From an uncultured Acetatifactor sp. (GTDB lineage: Bacteria; Bacillota; Clostridia; Lachnospirales; Lachnospiraceae): a DNA stretch of 51,200 nt. The notes under the pieces were generated by a model. The model saw nothing but the letters and a program-made list of their open reading frames with translations. It was not told the DNA's origin and ran no database searches. The translations under genes were made by a program, and so were the position numbers. Positions 16,682-24,551 of this stretch are shown in pieces. The DNA is taken from assembly GCA_910580225.1 (NCBI GenBank), contig CAJTXE010000032.1:1-51200 (forward strand), read 5' to 3'. How positions within the stretch are numbered: position 1 is the first letter of the stretch; each line of letters begins with the position of its first letter.

Positions 16682-19600
16682 TTATCCTTTCGATCTTACA
16701 GCAACTTTTTGCTTCTTCCTGGGGCTTCTGGCATTATCCTTCATCATAAACATTACGAATGACAGACAGGCCAGACCAACAGACAGGAACCACTTGGGAT
16801 GAATCCCGTCTCCTGTGGTCGGCGTATTGTCCGAGATTGTTCCATCGGACAGCTTCGTCACATCTACATAAATCACATAAGGAGAGAAATGTTCTGCCGT
16901 AAAGGTGATACACGACACCCCGTTAATTGTGGTAAACTTCGCTGACAATTTATCCAGCTTGTCATTTACCACACCCGCCACCTTATTATTCCCTGCATAA
17001 GGAATGAGAGAGTCCGGCAGAGGCAGTGTAATACTTACGGACAGGCCCGTCGTATCCGTAATCTTATTCTTTCCAGTGGAGTCATACATCGAAATATCCA
17101 TAGGAAAATATTTCACATTTTCCAGATTACCGTACTCCGCCTGCAACGCTCTCAACACTGCTTCCGTGGCACTGCTGTCTTCTGACACTTTAATGGTAAA
17201 GTTATCCGAGGAGCCATGAACAGTTGCGGATACCACACCTGTATTGGACAGCCCGTTCTTGTCAATAACTACCGTGGTGCCGCCATTTTTGTTCACGGTA
17301 CTAGTGCTTCCTCCCGGACGGGTGGTATTGCTGCTGCTACTGCCGCTGCTACCACTGCTTGTATTGCTGGTTGCCGACGTCTTGGACTTATAATTTGCTA
17401 TCACTGCCACATCATATGCCGGCATGGTAATTGCTATGGCGGACAGCTTCTTATCTGACACCGACGTAGAAGAAGGGCTGACCGTCCACCCGTCAAATAC
17501 CATATTCTGCCCAGGTACATCCGCTACAACAATAATTTGAGAACCCGGTGCATACTCTCCGGACCCGCTTCCGTTCCGGACTGTGAGTTTATAAGTCTTA
17601 ACAGTATTGCTGGAACCCGTATTACCAGGCCCCGGTGTCGAAGAAGATCCCGGAGGCGGCGTAGGTGTCCCAGGTCCCGGTGATGCGGATGTCCCCGGAG
17701 GCGGTGTTGTATTCTGCGTATACTGTGCCACAACCGTTATATCCTCCGTAACGTTCACCGGATAAGGCCTCCACTCCTTGAATGTATACCCCTCCCTGGA
17801 AGGCGTCCTGGGTGCAGTGGCATCTTTCCCATGCTCCACAGACTGTGTATACAGGAATGTATTGTCATAATCCAGGAAAGTTACCGTATGGGTATTGTCC
17901 AAAGAGTCAACTTTCTCATACTGTGCATAAATATTGTAGGGATTTTCCGTCTCATCGGTAATCTCCATCTCCTCTGGCCACCAGCCCATGAACTTATAGC
18001 CATCCTCATCAGGAGCAATAGGCGGAACCGCACTTTCTCCTGGCGTCACAGTCTGGGTACTGATGATTGTCTCCTTATCAAATGCAATAAAATTGACGGT
18101 TTTCTGGTATTCAGAAGGATCCATATTTTCATATTTCGCATATACATTCGTCAGTCCGGTAATAATCGTACCTTCCGGCGGCGTCCAGGTAAGTCTGGTA
18201 TACCCATTAATCTCCGGCAGTTCCTCTATATCGTCCGGTATTACAAGCGGCTGCCCCTGCTCAATATAAATACTTCTGACCAGATTCATTTCCTCGTCAT
18301 AGAGACGCACTTCATATTCCGGCAGCTTATAGGAGATATTGATCTCATAGCTCTTTGCATAATCTTCCGCAACGGTTCCTTCCTGACAGTAAAATGTCAG
18401 TGCCTTAAATTCAGGATCCATTGTATCAATATGGGCAAAAGCCTGGTCGTTGATCACATTAACTGTTGCCGGCACTACCAGCTGACGGATTTTGCTGTCT
18501 GCAAAAGCATTCTTCTCGATTCGCCTGCACCCATTGGGCACCGTCACGGAAAATAGGTATGCTGTTCCCTGGAATGCACTTTCCGGAATCACCTCCAGAT
18601 TAGCTCCTGTCAGGTCAGCAGACTCTACATTACTTCCCATAAACGCTTCCGGATAAATCGAAGTAATACCTTCCACATCCTCTTTATTGACAACATGAGG
18701 CACTTTACCGTTAAGATACTCTACCAAAGCAGTGTGTACACCCTCTTCTCCCAGTTCATATATGATGGAATTTTCACATACAAAATATGGACTTTCGTTA
18801 AAGTTCACATCACTAATGATATCACATCCCCGGAAAGGACTTAATCCCAACTTGCTCACTGTAACCGGAATGCTTACATTCTTCAGCATGTCACAATCTT
18901 CAAATGCATGATCACCGATGGCAGTCGTCATATCGCTGAATGTAATTGCACTCAGATACTTACACCCTTTAAAAGCATTTGCCGCAACTTCTTCAATGCC
19001 CTCTGCCAAAATGGATTTACTTAATTTATTTCCATTCTCAAATACACCAGTGGAATGCTCCACCTTATTTTCCTTATATTCAAACAGCCCCTGTTCTGCT
19101 GTTTCTCCCGGCGGTGTTACTCTCCCAATGGTCTCAATTCCCACCGGAAGCACCAGATTCAGCGCTGCTGACAAAACATTATTCTCATCCTCTGTCAATG
19201 CGGAATCCGAACCTGTATATTTCCCCATATACTTTTCAGCCGCATTCTTTGCTGCCCTGGCATATTCGTTGGTAATATATGCATAACCGTCACTACCCAG
19301 ACCAGTCTGCTTGGGAACATATTTGCCGGATGCCATTTCCATAATGGTCGGATAATCAATCAGAGCATTTTTATCTGTCTTCGGATCATACCTCACCACC
19401 AAGTTTGTGGGCCAGCCGCTGTAATAAGTAATATAGGTCAGATCCTGTTCTCCCAGGTTAATATTCTCACCCGGATTCATTGCATGGAGAAACGGAACGG
19501 AACTGTCGGAAATCGGCCCCACAAAGTTCAGGAAGGGAGATTTGTTTTCCGCATGGTTTTTATTTGTACAATCGGCAGCATGAGTGCCTACTTCCTGAGT

Positions 19601-21475
19601 CTTAAACGCTCCCGTTCCAATTGTCAAATCTTCCGGCGGATTCGCAAATATGACATCTTCCAGATTATGACAGCCCTTAAATGCATTCTCTTCTATTCCT
19701 ATGATAGAATCCGGTATGGTAATCTTCTTTAATGCACAATTGTCTTTGAAAGTACGCTGCGCTATCGTCTGTACCCTGTTGGGACCAATGATAATCGGAA
19801 TTTCCACAGTATCCATTCCTGTCATCTCGCAAAATACAAGCCGTCCCTGATCGGTTACGCGATAAATGACTTTCCTGGGGTCACTTCCGACTGTCAATTC
19901 ATATACATATTCCGAAAGTTCCTTGTCATAATAGCTGTAGGGAATCTCCTGCGCCGTAGCAGTTATATGCAGCTGTGCTACCTCAGGACCTTTAAAATAG
20001 AACGTACTTGGCATTTCGCCTTTAAACTCTGCCCAGCCGTAGTCTGTCTCACCTGCACTGATATTAAACTGCGCATTACCGTCATCCCTGACGCCGTTTG
20101 ATGTTGTCGTACCGGTACCTGTAGCAATATATTCCAGACTGATACATCCCTGGAAAGTACTCAAATCTAAAGTTTCAGAAAATTCCTGCGGAAATACCAG
20201 GTTCTGCAGGCTTGCACATCCCTTGAAAACATCGTAGCCCAATTCCTTCAGCATGACCTCGGAACCGTTTCCTGCCAGATCAACCTGTGTCATATCACGG
20301 CAATTTTCAAACGCAGAATCGCCAATACTTTCCACATGGATTGGCACTGTAAAGCTCTGAAGACTTCTGCAATCGGAGAAAGCACGCTCTCCAATAATTG
20401 TGATATTGGCGATCAGGTCAATATTCACATTTGTCATATTTACACAATTATAAAAGGCATAGTTTCCGATTGTGTTCAAACCGTTTGCCAAAGTAATGCT
20501 GCTCAAAGCAGAACAACCTGCAAAAGCATAATTTCCGATACCGGACAGATTATTTCCCACCACTAACGTCTGGATATTACCGGACTGTGCAAAAATACCG
20601 TTCTCCGGGCCCTCAATGTTTCCTTCCACATGCCATCCCTTAGCGTCGGCAACCAGATACTGATTCCCAATATAACGTACTTCTGCTCCGTAAATACGCT
20701 GTTTATCCTGGCTGGACGTTATCTCATAACTATCATTGTTGGAAGGGTCATTGGGAATTCCGTTCTCGTCCACATCCCTGGAACGATACAGATTATCAAC
20801 TCCAAGGGGTTCCCATTTAGACCGGTCATCATAATAACAGGGTTTAAAAACCCGTTTCTTTTTGATAATCGGGTTCCCGTTTTCATCCACTTTGACTACT
20901 TCTTTTCCTTCTTCATTTATCTCCGTTTCGTAAACCGGCTGCCCATCTTTATACTCATCTTCCCATGTCTCATAAAACAGAAATTCATCAACTTTATTCA
21001 CTGCCACATAGGCATAATCAGTGCTTGTGGTGTTGGCAAAATACCGCCTGTAAGCATCCACTTTATCAGGAACCGTCAAAACCCCCCCTTCCAGAGGGCC
21101 GTCTTTATTATACCCTAATATGACGGCAATCATCGTATCACCGCCCCCTGTGGATTTCACATAAGCAAACTGGAATTTACCATCGCCGGTACTGTAGATC
21201 TTTTCTGTATTCGGAATGTCCGGAATATTACTTCTATACTTGGCACCCACATCACTGTTAAGTCCAAGCGTAATCTTCTTGTCCGTTTCAGGCCGGTCCA
21301 TCGCCATAATTCCATCTTCGGCTCCGGCTTCGGCAGTCACATCCTCCCCTTCTGCCTGCAGATAGTCTACCGGAATCGCCGCCACCACCAATGCCGAAAT
21401 CAAAAACAGCGTCCCCAGTGTCCTGCGGATGGTTCTTTTCAACCTTCTGGCCTTTTTCTTCACTACTTTTGTCAT
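16682..21475 (-). CDS. Giant BspA-like LRR surface protein with sortase-type sorting end
   Basis: This 1597-residue exported protein begins with a long basic signal region (hydrophobic core about 19-37). Many LRR_5 repeats follow in two stretches (about 275-470 and 570-1090). After them come three InlB B-repeat/Flg_new-like modules (about 1110-1310, each with a GYxFxGW-type core), a Pro/Gly/Ser/Thr linker, a further Bacterial-repeat-like module (about 1345-1415), and another Ser/Asn/Gly linker. The C-terminus has TPTTG at 1551-1555, a hydrophobic helix (about 1561-1579) and a basic tail, which is a plausible sorting signal of the PxTG type. It starts 5 nt after the sortase B gene, which is the obvious candidate to anchor it. 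Adhesion is likely from the family. Confidence 0.88.
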   Translation of the reverse strand: MTKVVKKKARRLKRTIRRTLGTLFLISALVVAAIPVDYLQAEGEDVTAEAGAEDGIMAMDRPETDKKITLGLNSDVGAKYRSNIPDIPNTEKIYSTGDGKFQFAYVKSTGGGDTMIAVILGYNKDGPLEGGVLTVPDKVDAYRRYFANTTSTDYAYVAVNKVDEFLFYETWEDEYKDGQPVYETEINEEGKEVVKVDENGNPIIKKKRVFKPCYYDDRSKWEPLGVDNLYRSRDVDENGIPNDPSNNDSYEITSSQDKQRIYGAEVRYIGNQYLVADAKGWHVEGNIEGPENGIFAQSGNIQTLVVGNNLSGIGNYAFAGCSALSSITLANGLNTIGNYAFYNCVNMTNVNIDLIANITIIGERAFSDCRSLQSFTVPIHVESIGDSAFENCRDMTQVDLAGNGSEVMLKELGYDVFKGCASLQNLVFPQEFSETLDLSTFQGCISLEYIATGTGTTTSNGVRDDGNAQFNISAGETDYGWAEFKGEMPSTFYFKGPEVAQLHITATAQEIPYSYYDKELSEYVYELTVGSDPRKVIYRVTDQGRLVFCEMTGMDTVEIPIIIGPNRVQTIAQRTFKDNCALKKITIPDSIIGIEENAFKGCHNLEDVIFANPPEDLTIGTGAFKTQEVGTHAADCTNKNHAENKSPFLNFVGPISDSSVPFLHAMNPGENINLGEQDLTYITYYSGWPTNLVVRYDPKTDKNALIDYPTIMEMASGKYVPKQTGLGSDGYAYITNEYARAAKNAAEKYMGKYTGSDSALTEDENNVLSAALNLVLPVGIETIGRVTPPGETAEQGLFEYKENKVEHSTGVFENGNKLSKSILAEGIEEVAANAFKGCKYLSAITFSDMTTAIGDHAFEDCDMLKNVSIPVTVSKLGLSPFRGCDIISDVNFNESPYFVCENSIIYELGEEGVHTALVEYLNGKVPHVVNKEDVEGITSIYPEAFMGSNVESADLTGANLEVIPESAFQGTAYLFSVTVPNGCRRIEKNAFADSKIRQLVVPATVNVINDQAFAHIDTMDPEFKALTFYCQEGTVAEDYAKSYEINISYKLPEYEVRLYDEEMNLVRSIYIEQGQPLVIPDDIEELPEINGYTRLTWTPPEGTIITGLTNVYAKYENMDPSEYQKTVNFIAFDKETIISTQTVTPGESAVPPIAPDEDGYKFMGWWPEEMEITDETENPYNIYAQYEKVDSLDNTHTVTFLDYDNTFLYTQSVEHGKDATAPRTPSREGYTFKEWRPYPVNVTEDITVVAQYTQNTTPPPGTSASPGPGTPTPPPGSSSTPGPGNTGSSNTVKTYKLTVRNGSGSGEYAPGSQIIVVADVPGQNMVFDGWTVSPSSTSVSDKKLSAIAITMPAYDVAVIANYKSKTSATSNTSSGSSGSSSSNTTRPGGSTSTVNKNGGTTVVIDKNGLSNTGVVSATVHGSSDNFTIKVSEDSSATEAVLRALQAEYGNLENVKYFPMDISMYDSTGKNKITDTTGLSVSITLPLPDSLIPYAGNNKVAGVVNDKLDKLSAKFTTINGVSCITFTAEHFSPYVIYVDVTKLSDGTISDNTPTTGDGIHPKWFLSVGLACLSFVMFMMKDNARSPRKKQKVAVRSKG

Positions 21476-21480
21476 TTTCT

Positions 21481-22680
21481 CTACTCCTTTGCGACTTTTT
21501 TCGCTACTACTACAAATCGTCCGTCCGTTTCCTGATAATCACAGGTGGAAAGGGTCAGAAGCTGATCTCCATATTCTGCAGTCACCCCAGTATCATAAAG
21601 GGATAAATCCGCCATTTCTTTCATATAAGAATCAAACTCCTGTTTGCTGTTTGCGTCTATAAACTGATAATATTTAAATACGATCTCTGTCTCCTTATAA
21701 ACTCTGGAGCGAAACACATACATAACCTGATATGTGCCTTTTTCATAGATCGTGTCAAAACTGATGTAGGGATGCTCCTCATAATAAGATTTCTTCTTAT
21801 ATAAATCCAGCTGCCCAAACATCTGCCCGCTTTTCATGTGATGCCCATATAATATGTAATTGGTACTGGGCTTGAGCACGTCACAGTCCTTATCCATGAA
21901 AATAGAACCGTTTTTGTCATACTCCTGATTCAGATTATGGTCCAGATAGTATTCATTATCTGTAGTCTGCATGACAGGGTAATCTATATTTGTATCGTCA
22001 ATTTTAACCCATCCGATTAGTTTTTTATTGCTAATTAATAAATTTTTATATTCCTCCAGAACTTCTTTGGACTCCTGCTCTCCATCCAGAGTAAAAAGCG
22101 GCCCCGAATCTGTCTTCGGGTCTGCGGACGACTCAGCCGTCCTCTCTTTTAGTTCACTCATCTTCTCGTAAGTGCTCCGGGTCCGGTAGTCATAGTAAGA
22201 ATATACTGTAAAATATCCCAGACAGCATACTGCCGCCGCACTGCAGAAAATCAAAATGATTTTTCGGCGCTTTTCCCGTTTTCTAAGCTCCTCCTGCACA
22301 ATGGCATCCACCGCTGCCTGTTCCTTTTCCGATAATAGTTTCCGCGCAGTACTGCCCCGCTCCTTGCGCACGCCAGAAGGTTTTGATCTTTCTCCGGCAT
22401 TTTCATCCCTTCTTCTCCCGGGCCGGCTCCTTCCGTTATCTCCAGTACCTGCTTTCTTCAGCTGCTCCTCCACTTCGTCCAGGAAATCCCGCCCCAGCAG
22501 TGTCAGAAACTTATATTTCCCGCATTTTAAATCCCCACGCAGCACTTCCAACTGTGTCCGGTCCTCGAAGTCGGTCTCCGCCCGGAGATGGTCTATCATT
22601 TCTTTATCCCGTTTGGCACAGGCATAGTCGCTCTCGTTCCGGAACTGCCTGCCCTCAAGAATGAATATTTTCTGTCCCAT
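21481..22680 (-). CDS. srtB: Class B sortase with long cytoplasmic N-terminal extension
   Basis: This 399-residue transpeptidase has catalytic His280 (ILYGHHMKSG), Cys380 (LSTCDYQ) and Arg388 (GRFVVVAK), with SrtB-type spacing and a TLSTC motif. A single membrane helix (about 143-165) puts the catalytic domain outside. Before it is an unusual hydrophilic region of about 140 residues. It begins MGQKIFILEGRQF, has a possible folded part (1-75) and then a charged Arg/Gly/Glu linker. Ordinary SrtB proteins have only a few residues there. It is the first gene of the operon that includes both LRR proteins. AAGGA lies 7 nt before the ATG. Confidence 0.92.
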   Translation of the reverse strand: MGQKIFILEGRQFRNESDYACAKRDKEMIDHLRAETDFEDRTQLEVLRGDLKCGKYKFLTLLGRDFLDEVEEQLKKAGTGDNGRSRPGRRRDENAGERSKPSGVRKERGSTARKLLSEKEQAAVDAIVQEELRKREKRRKIILIFCSAAAVCCLGYFTVYSYYDYRTRSTYEKMSELKERTAESSADPKTDSGPLFTLDGEQESKEVLEEYKNLLISNKKLIGWVKIDDTNIDYPVMQTTDNEYYLDHNLNQEYDKNGSIFMDKDCDVLKPSTNYILYGHHMKSGQMFGQLDLYKKKSYYEEHPYISFDTIYEKGTYQVMYVFRSRVYKETEIVFKYYQFIDANSKQEFDSYMKEMADLSLYDTGVTAEYGDQLLTLSTCDYQETDGRFVVVAKKVAKE

Positions 22681-22715
22681 AAATGTTCCTTAACATATCT
22701 TTTGCCTTACATCCT

Positions 22716-22743
22716 ATTTTACCCTATCTGAAAATTATTGCAA
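22716..22743 (-). promoter_or_regulatory. Promoter of the sortase/LRR operon
   Basis: On the minus strand, TTGCAA (22738-22743) and TAAAAT (22716-22721) have a 16-bp spacer. Just upstream lies an imperfect palindrome (GTCTTTT-tg-AAAAGAC, 22744-22759), which may be an operator. No regulator gene adjoins it. Confidence 0.6.
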
Positions 22744-22894
22744 GTCTTTTTGAAAAGACAAAATCATTTCTCCCGGGAAAAAATTGGAAACCGGAATCAT
22801 CTGAACTCCCTGTACTGCAAAACATATACTTATGGCTTCATTATATATGATAAAAAGGAAATTTGCAATTTATAATTAATCGGTTTCTCTGGAA

Positions 22895-22921
22895 ACATTG
22901 ACAGGCAGCCCCGCATACAAT
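22895..22921 (+). promoter_or_regulatory. Candidate mother-cell sigma (SigE/SigK-type) promoter
   Basis: CATACAAT (22914-22921, followed by A) matches the -10 of SigE (CATACAHT) and of SigK (CATAnnnTA). An AC (22895-22896) lies 17 bp upstream as expected for SigK. A partial SigE-like -35 (AAACATT, 22893-22899) is also present, 14 bp upstream. TTGACA at 22898-22903 has no sigma-A -10 at a suitable distance. The start codon is about 32 nt downstream. Confidence 0.55.
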
Positions 22922-22953
22922 AAACCATAAATAAACCTATGGAGGCTTAAAAC

Positions 22954-23307
22954 ATGAGTGATTTAACTGCAACAAACTGCGGATGCAACGATTCCTGCGG
23001 ATGTTCCAACAACAATGGGTGCGGGTGCGGAAGCGGAAACGGATTCGGAAGCTGGATATGGATCCTCCTGCTTCTGTGCTGCTGCGGCGGCAATTCCGGC
23101 GGATGCGGATGCGGCAACAGCTGCGGCAGCGGATGCGGCAATGGCTGCGGCGGATTCTTCGGCGGCAACGGCGGCGGATGTGAATGGCTGATCTGGATCC
23201 TGCTGCTTTCCTGCTTCTGCGGCGGCGGCAGCGGATTCCTGGGCAGCAATAGCTGCGGATGCGGCTGCAACAATAACTGCGGCAACAGCTGCGGATGTGG
23301 CTGCTAA
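22954..23307 (+). CDS. Cysteine/glycine-rich protein with duplicated hydrophobic motif (chorion HCB13-like)
   Basis: This 117-residue protein has 24 cysteines, very high Gly/Asn content, and no signal peptide or known enzyme motif. Two similar hydrophobic motifs occur: residues 33-45 (SWIWILLLLCCC) and 77-90 (EWLIWILLLSCFC). Each is followed by a Gly/Cys-rich segment, so the protein looks like an internal duplication. Similar clostridial proteins are sometimes annotated, by composition only, as chorion class high-cysteine HCB protein 13. A strong ribosome site (GGAGG, 8 nt spacing) supports the start, and a terminator follows. Mother-cell-type promoter elements suggest a disulfide-cross-linked spore coat or crust component. 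A metal-binding role is also possible. Function is inferred, not known. Confidence 0.75.
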   Translation: MSDLTATNCGCNDSCGCSNNNGCGCGSGNGFGSWIWILLLLCCCGGNSGGCGCGNSCGSGCGNGCGGFFGGNGGGCEWLIWILLLSCFCGGGSGFLGSNSCGCGCNNNCGNSCGCGC

Positions 23308-23341
23308 TCAGGTACTGACTGGATAAGGCAGCCCAGGTTTT

Positions 23342-23378
23342 ACAGGCCCTTATGGGGAACCCCCATCGGGGCCTGTTT
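23342..23378 (+). terminator. Terminator of the cysteine-rich gene
   Basis: An 8-bp outer stem (23342-23349 with 23369-23376) encloses a second 6-bp stem (23352-23357 with 23361-23366). A short T-run (TTT) follows. The hairpin is very GC-rich. Confidence 0.7.
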
Positions 23379-23401
23379 CCCGGTAAGGAAATAAAAGCGG
23401 C

Positions 23402-23430
23402 ACATATCCCCCAACCTGTCTACATAGAAT
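23402..23430 (+). promoter_or_regulatory. Candidate SigE-type promoter for the Met-rich gene pair
   Basis: CATAGAAT (23423-23430, followed by A) fits the mother-cell -10 pattern. ACATATC (23402-23408), 14 bp upstream, resembles the SigE -35 (KMATATT). No sigma-A promoter with good spacing is visible between the preceding terminator and the gene. Confidence 0.5.
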
Positions 23431-23460
23431 AGAAAATATGGAACAAAGGAGTGTGCCGCC

Positions 23461-23985
23461 ATGGAAGAACAAGTGACAAAGACCATCACCGCATTTGATT
23501 CCCTATTCACCAACAATAAAATTCAAATGCTGAAAATATTGCTTCCCCGACTGATTCCGGAGCAACAGGGGGGTTTTGCTGTCTACATAAAGCTCTTGGA
23601 GCTGCAGTATACCCTTACTTTTCTTCGCCGTCATCCCGGCAAGTCGCTTTTTGAAGGGGTCAGAAAACTGTCTGCCGGTTTTTTTCAGGAAGACAATACT
23701 GACACCATGGAACTTTTGGATGAACTGCTGCCTTTCAGCGGACCAGAAGAACGCAGCAAAATACAAAATATGAAAAATATGATGGAAACGTTCAAAAAAA
23801 TGAAAGAAATGATGGATATGATACAGATGATGCAGGAGCTTTTCCCTGAAGGAATGGGCGGAGACAGCAATCCCATGGACTTTTTCTCCAACATGCCGGG
23901 AATGGGAGACATGCCGGATCTGTCCGCTATGGCAGATATGGCAGCATTTTTTCAGAACAACCCGACAGGGACTGACAGCCCTTGA
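23461..23985 (+). CDS. Methionine-rich protein of unknown function
   Basis: This 174-residue protein matches no family I recognise. Residues 1-90 look globular and helical, with LKILLPRLIPEQQGGFAVYIKLLELQ as the most conserved-looking part. Residues 95-125 form a Met/Lys-rich helix (repeated MM, MKEMMDMIQMMQE). Residues 125-174 are Met/Asp/Pro/Gly-rich and probably disordered. There is no signal peptide or membrane segment. AAAGGAG lies 9 nt before the ATG. It sits between the cysteine-rich gene and a second unknown gene, all in the same direction, with a candidate sporulation promoter. A spore-assembly role is a guess from context. Confidence 0.7.
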   Translation: MEEQVTKTITAFDSLFTNNKIQMLKILLPRLIPEQQGGFAVYIKLLELQYTLTFLRRHPGKSLFEGVRKLSAGFFQEDNTDTMELLDELLPFSGPEERSKIQNMKNMMETFKKMKEMMDMIQMMQELFPEGMGGDSNPMDFFSNMPGMGDMPDLSAMADMAAFFQNNPTGTDSP

Positions 23986-24030
23986 TTGCAGATAAAATCA
24001 GATTTTATTTTCGAAAGGAGTCCTTTATTT

Positions 24031-24420
24031 ATGGAAGACATCAGAAACAATCCACAACCCGACGACGGAAACCATCCCGGACAGGACATGGAAAACAATA
24101 CCCGGCACAACGGCGAAGGAAACGGACCCGGAAACAAAAACATCGAAAAGCCCGCCTGGATGACGGATCCTCTTGTGAAGGAAATTCCGGCAAAAAAATT
24201 ACAATTTCTAGAGCAGCTTTTCGCCCAGGGACAGGGAAAAAGCCAGAAGGAACTGATGGCCTGTTTAATGCCTGCCATGAAAAAGGCCAAACAGGAAAAT
24301 CTGATCTTCACCCCTCAGGAAGTCAGCGCCGCCATTGCTGCCATCAAAAAGTACAGTTCTGCAGAAGAGTTGAAAAAAATCGACAAAATTCTGGAAAAAA
24401 GCAGACAGAGCGGAAAATGA
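24031..24420 (+). CDS. Small charged protein of unknown function
   Basis: This 129-residue protein is unrecognised. The first 45 residues are Asn/Asp/Gly/Pro-rich and likely disordered. Residues 50-129 are helical, with PAKKLQFLEQLFAQGQGKSQKEL and a Lys-rich C-terminus. The ATG at 24031 is chosen because AAAGGAG lies 10 nt upstream; an upstream in-frame TTG (23986) has no support. It follows the Met-rich gene by 45 nt and is probably co-transcribed with it. Inverted repeats and a terminator follow. Confidence 0.68.
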   Translation: MEDIRNNPQPDDGNHPGQDMENNTRHNGEGNGPGNKNIEKPAWMTDPLVKEIPAKKLQFLEQLFAQGQGKSQKELMACLMPAMKKAKQENLIFTPQEVSAAIAAIKKYSSAEELKKIDKILEKSRQSGK

Positions 24421-24456
24421 TCCCTTTACACCTTCCCCACATCGCTTTCTCCCCTG

Positions 24457-24487
24457 ATGTCACAAGCTTTTTCATCTACTGTGACAT
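24457..24487 (+). repeat. Perfect 8-bp inverted repeat
   Basis: ATGTCACA (24457-24464) and TGTGACAT (24480-24487) are separated by 15 nt, after the last gene of the unknown cluster and just before its terminator. It may add a second hairpin to the transcript's 3' end. Confidence 0.5.
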
Positions 24488-24490
24488 AAC

Positions 24491-24533
24491 ATGAAAATAT
24501 CGGCATCCCGCTACGGAGTGCCGATATTTTCAT
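24491..24533. terminator. Bidirectional terminator between the unknown cluster and leuS
   Basis: A 15-bp perfect stem (24491-24505 with 24519-24533) with A/T-rich flanks on both sides serves the plus-strand cluster and the minus-strand leuS. Confidence 0.8.
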
Positions 24534-24551
24534 CATTCATAGGCTCTGGTA

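Noticed and set aside
22947..23285. Pro/Leu/His-rich minus-strand frame opposite the Cys-rich gene
   Set aside because: It is a shadow of the repetitive GGC/TGC codons of the real plus-strand gene and lacks a ribosome site.
23997..24013. AT-rich palindrome before the third unknown gene
   Set aside because: One-nucleotide loop and only A/T-rich pairs; no reason to call it a terminator or operator.
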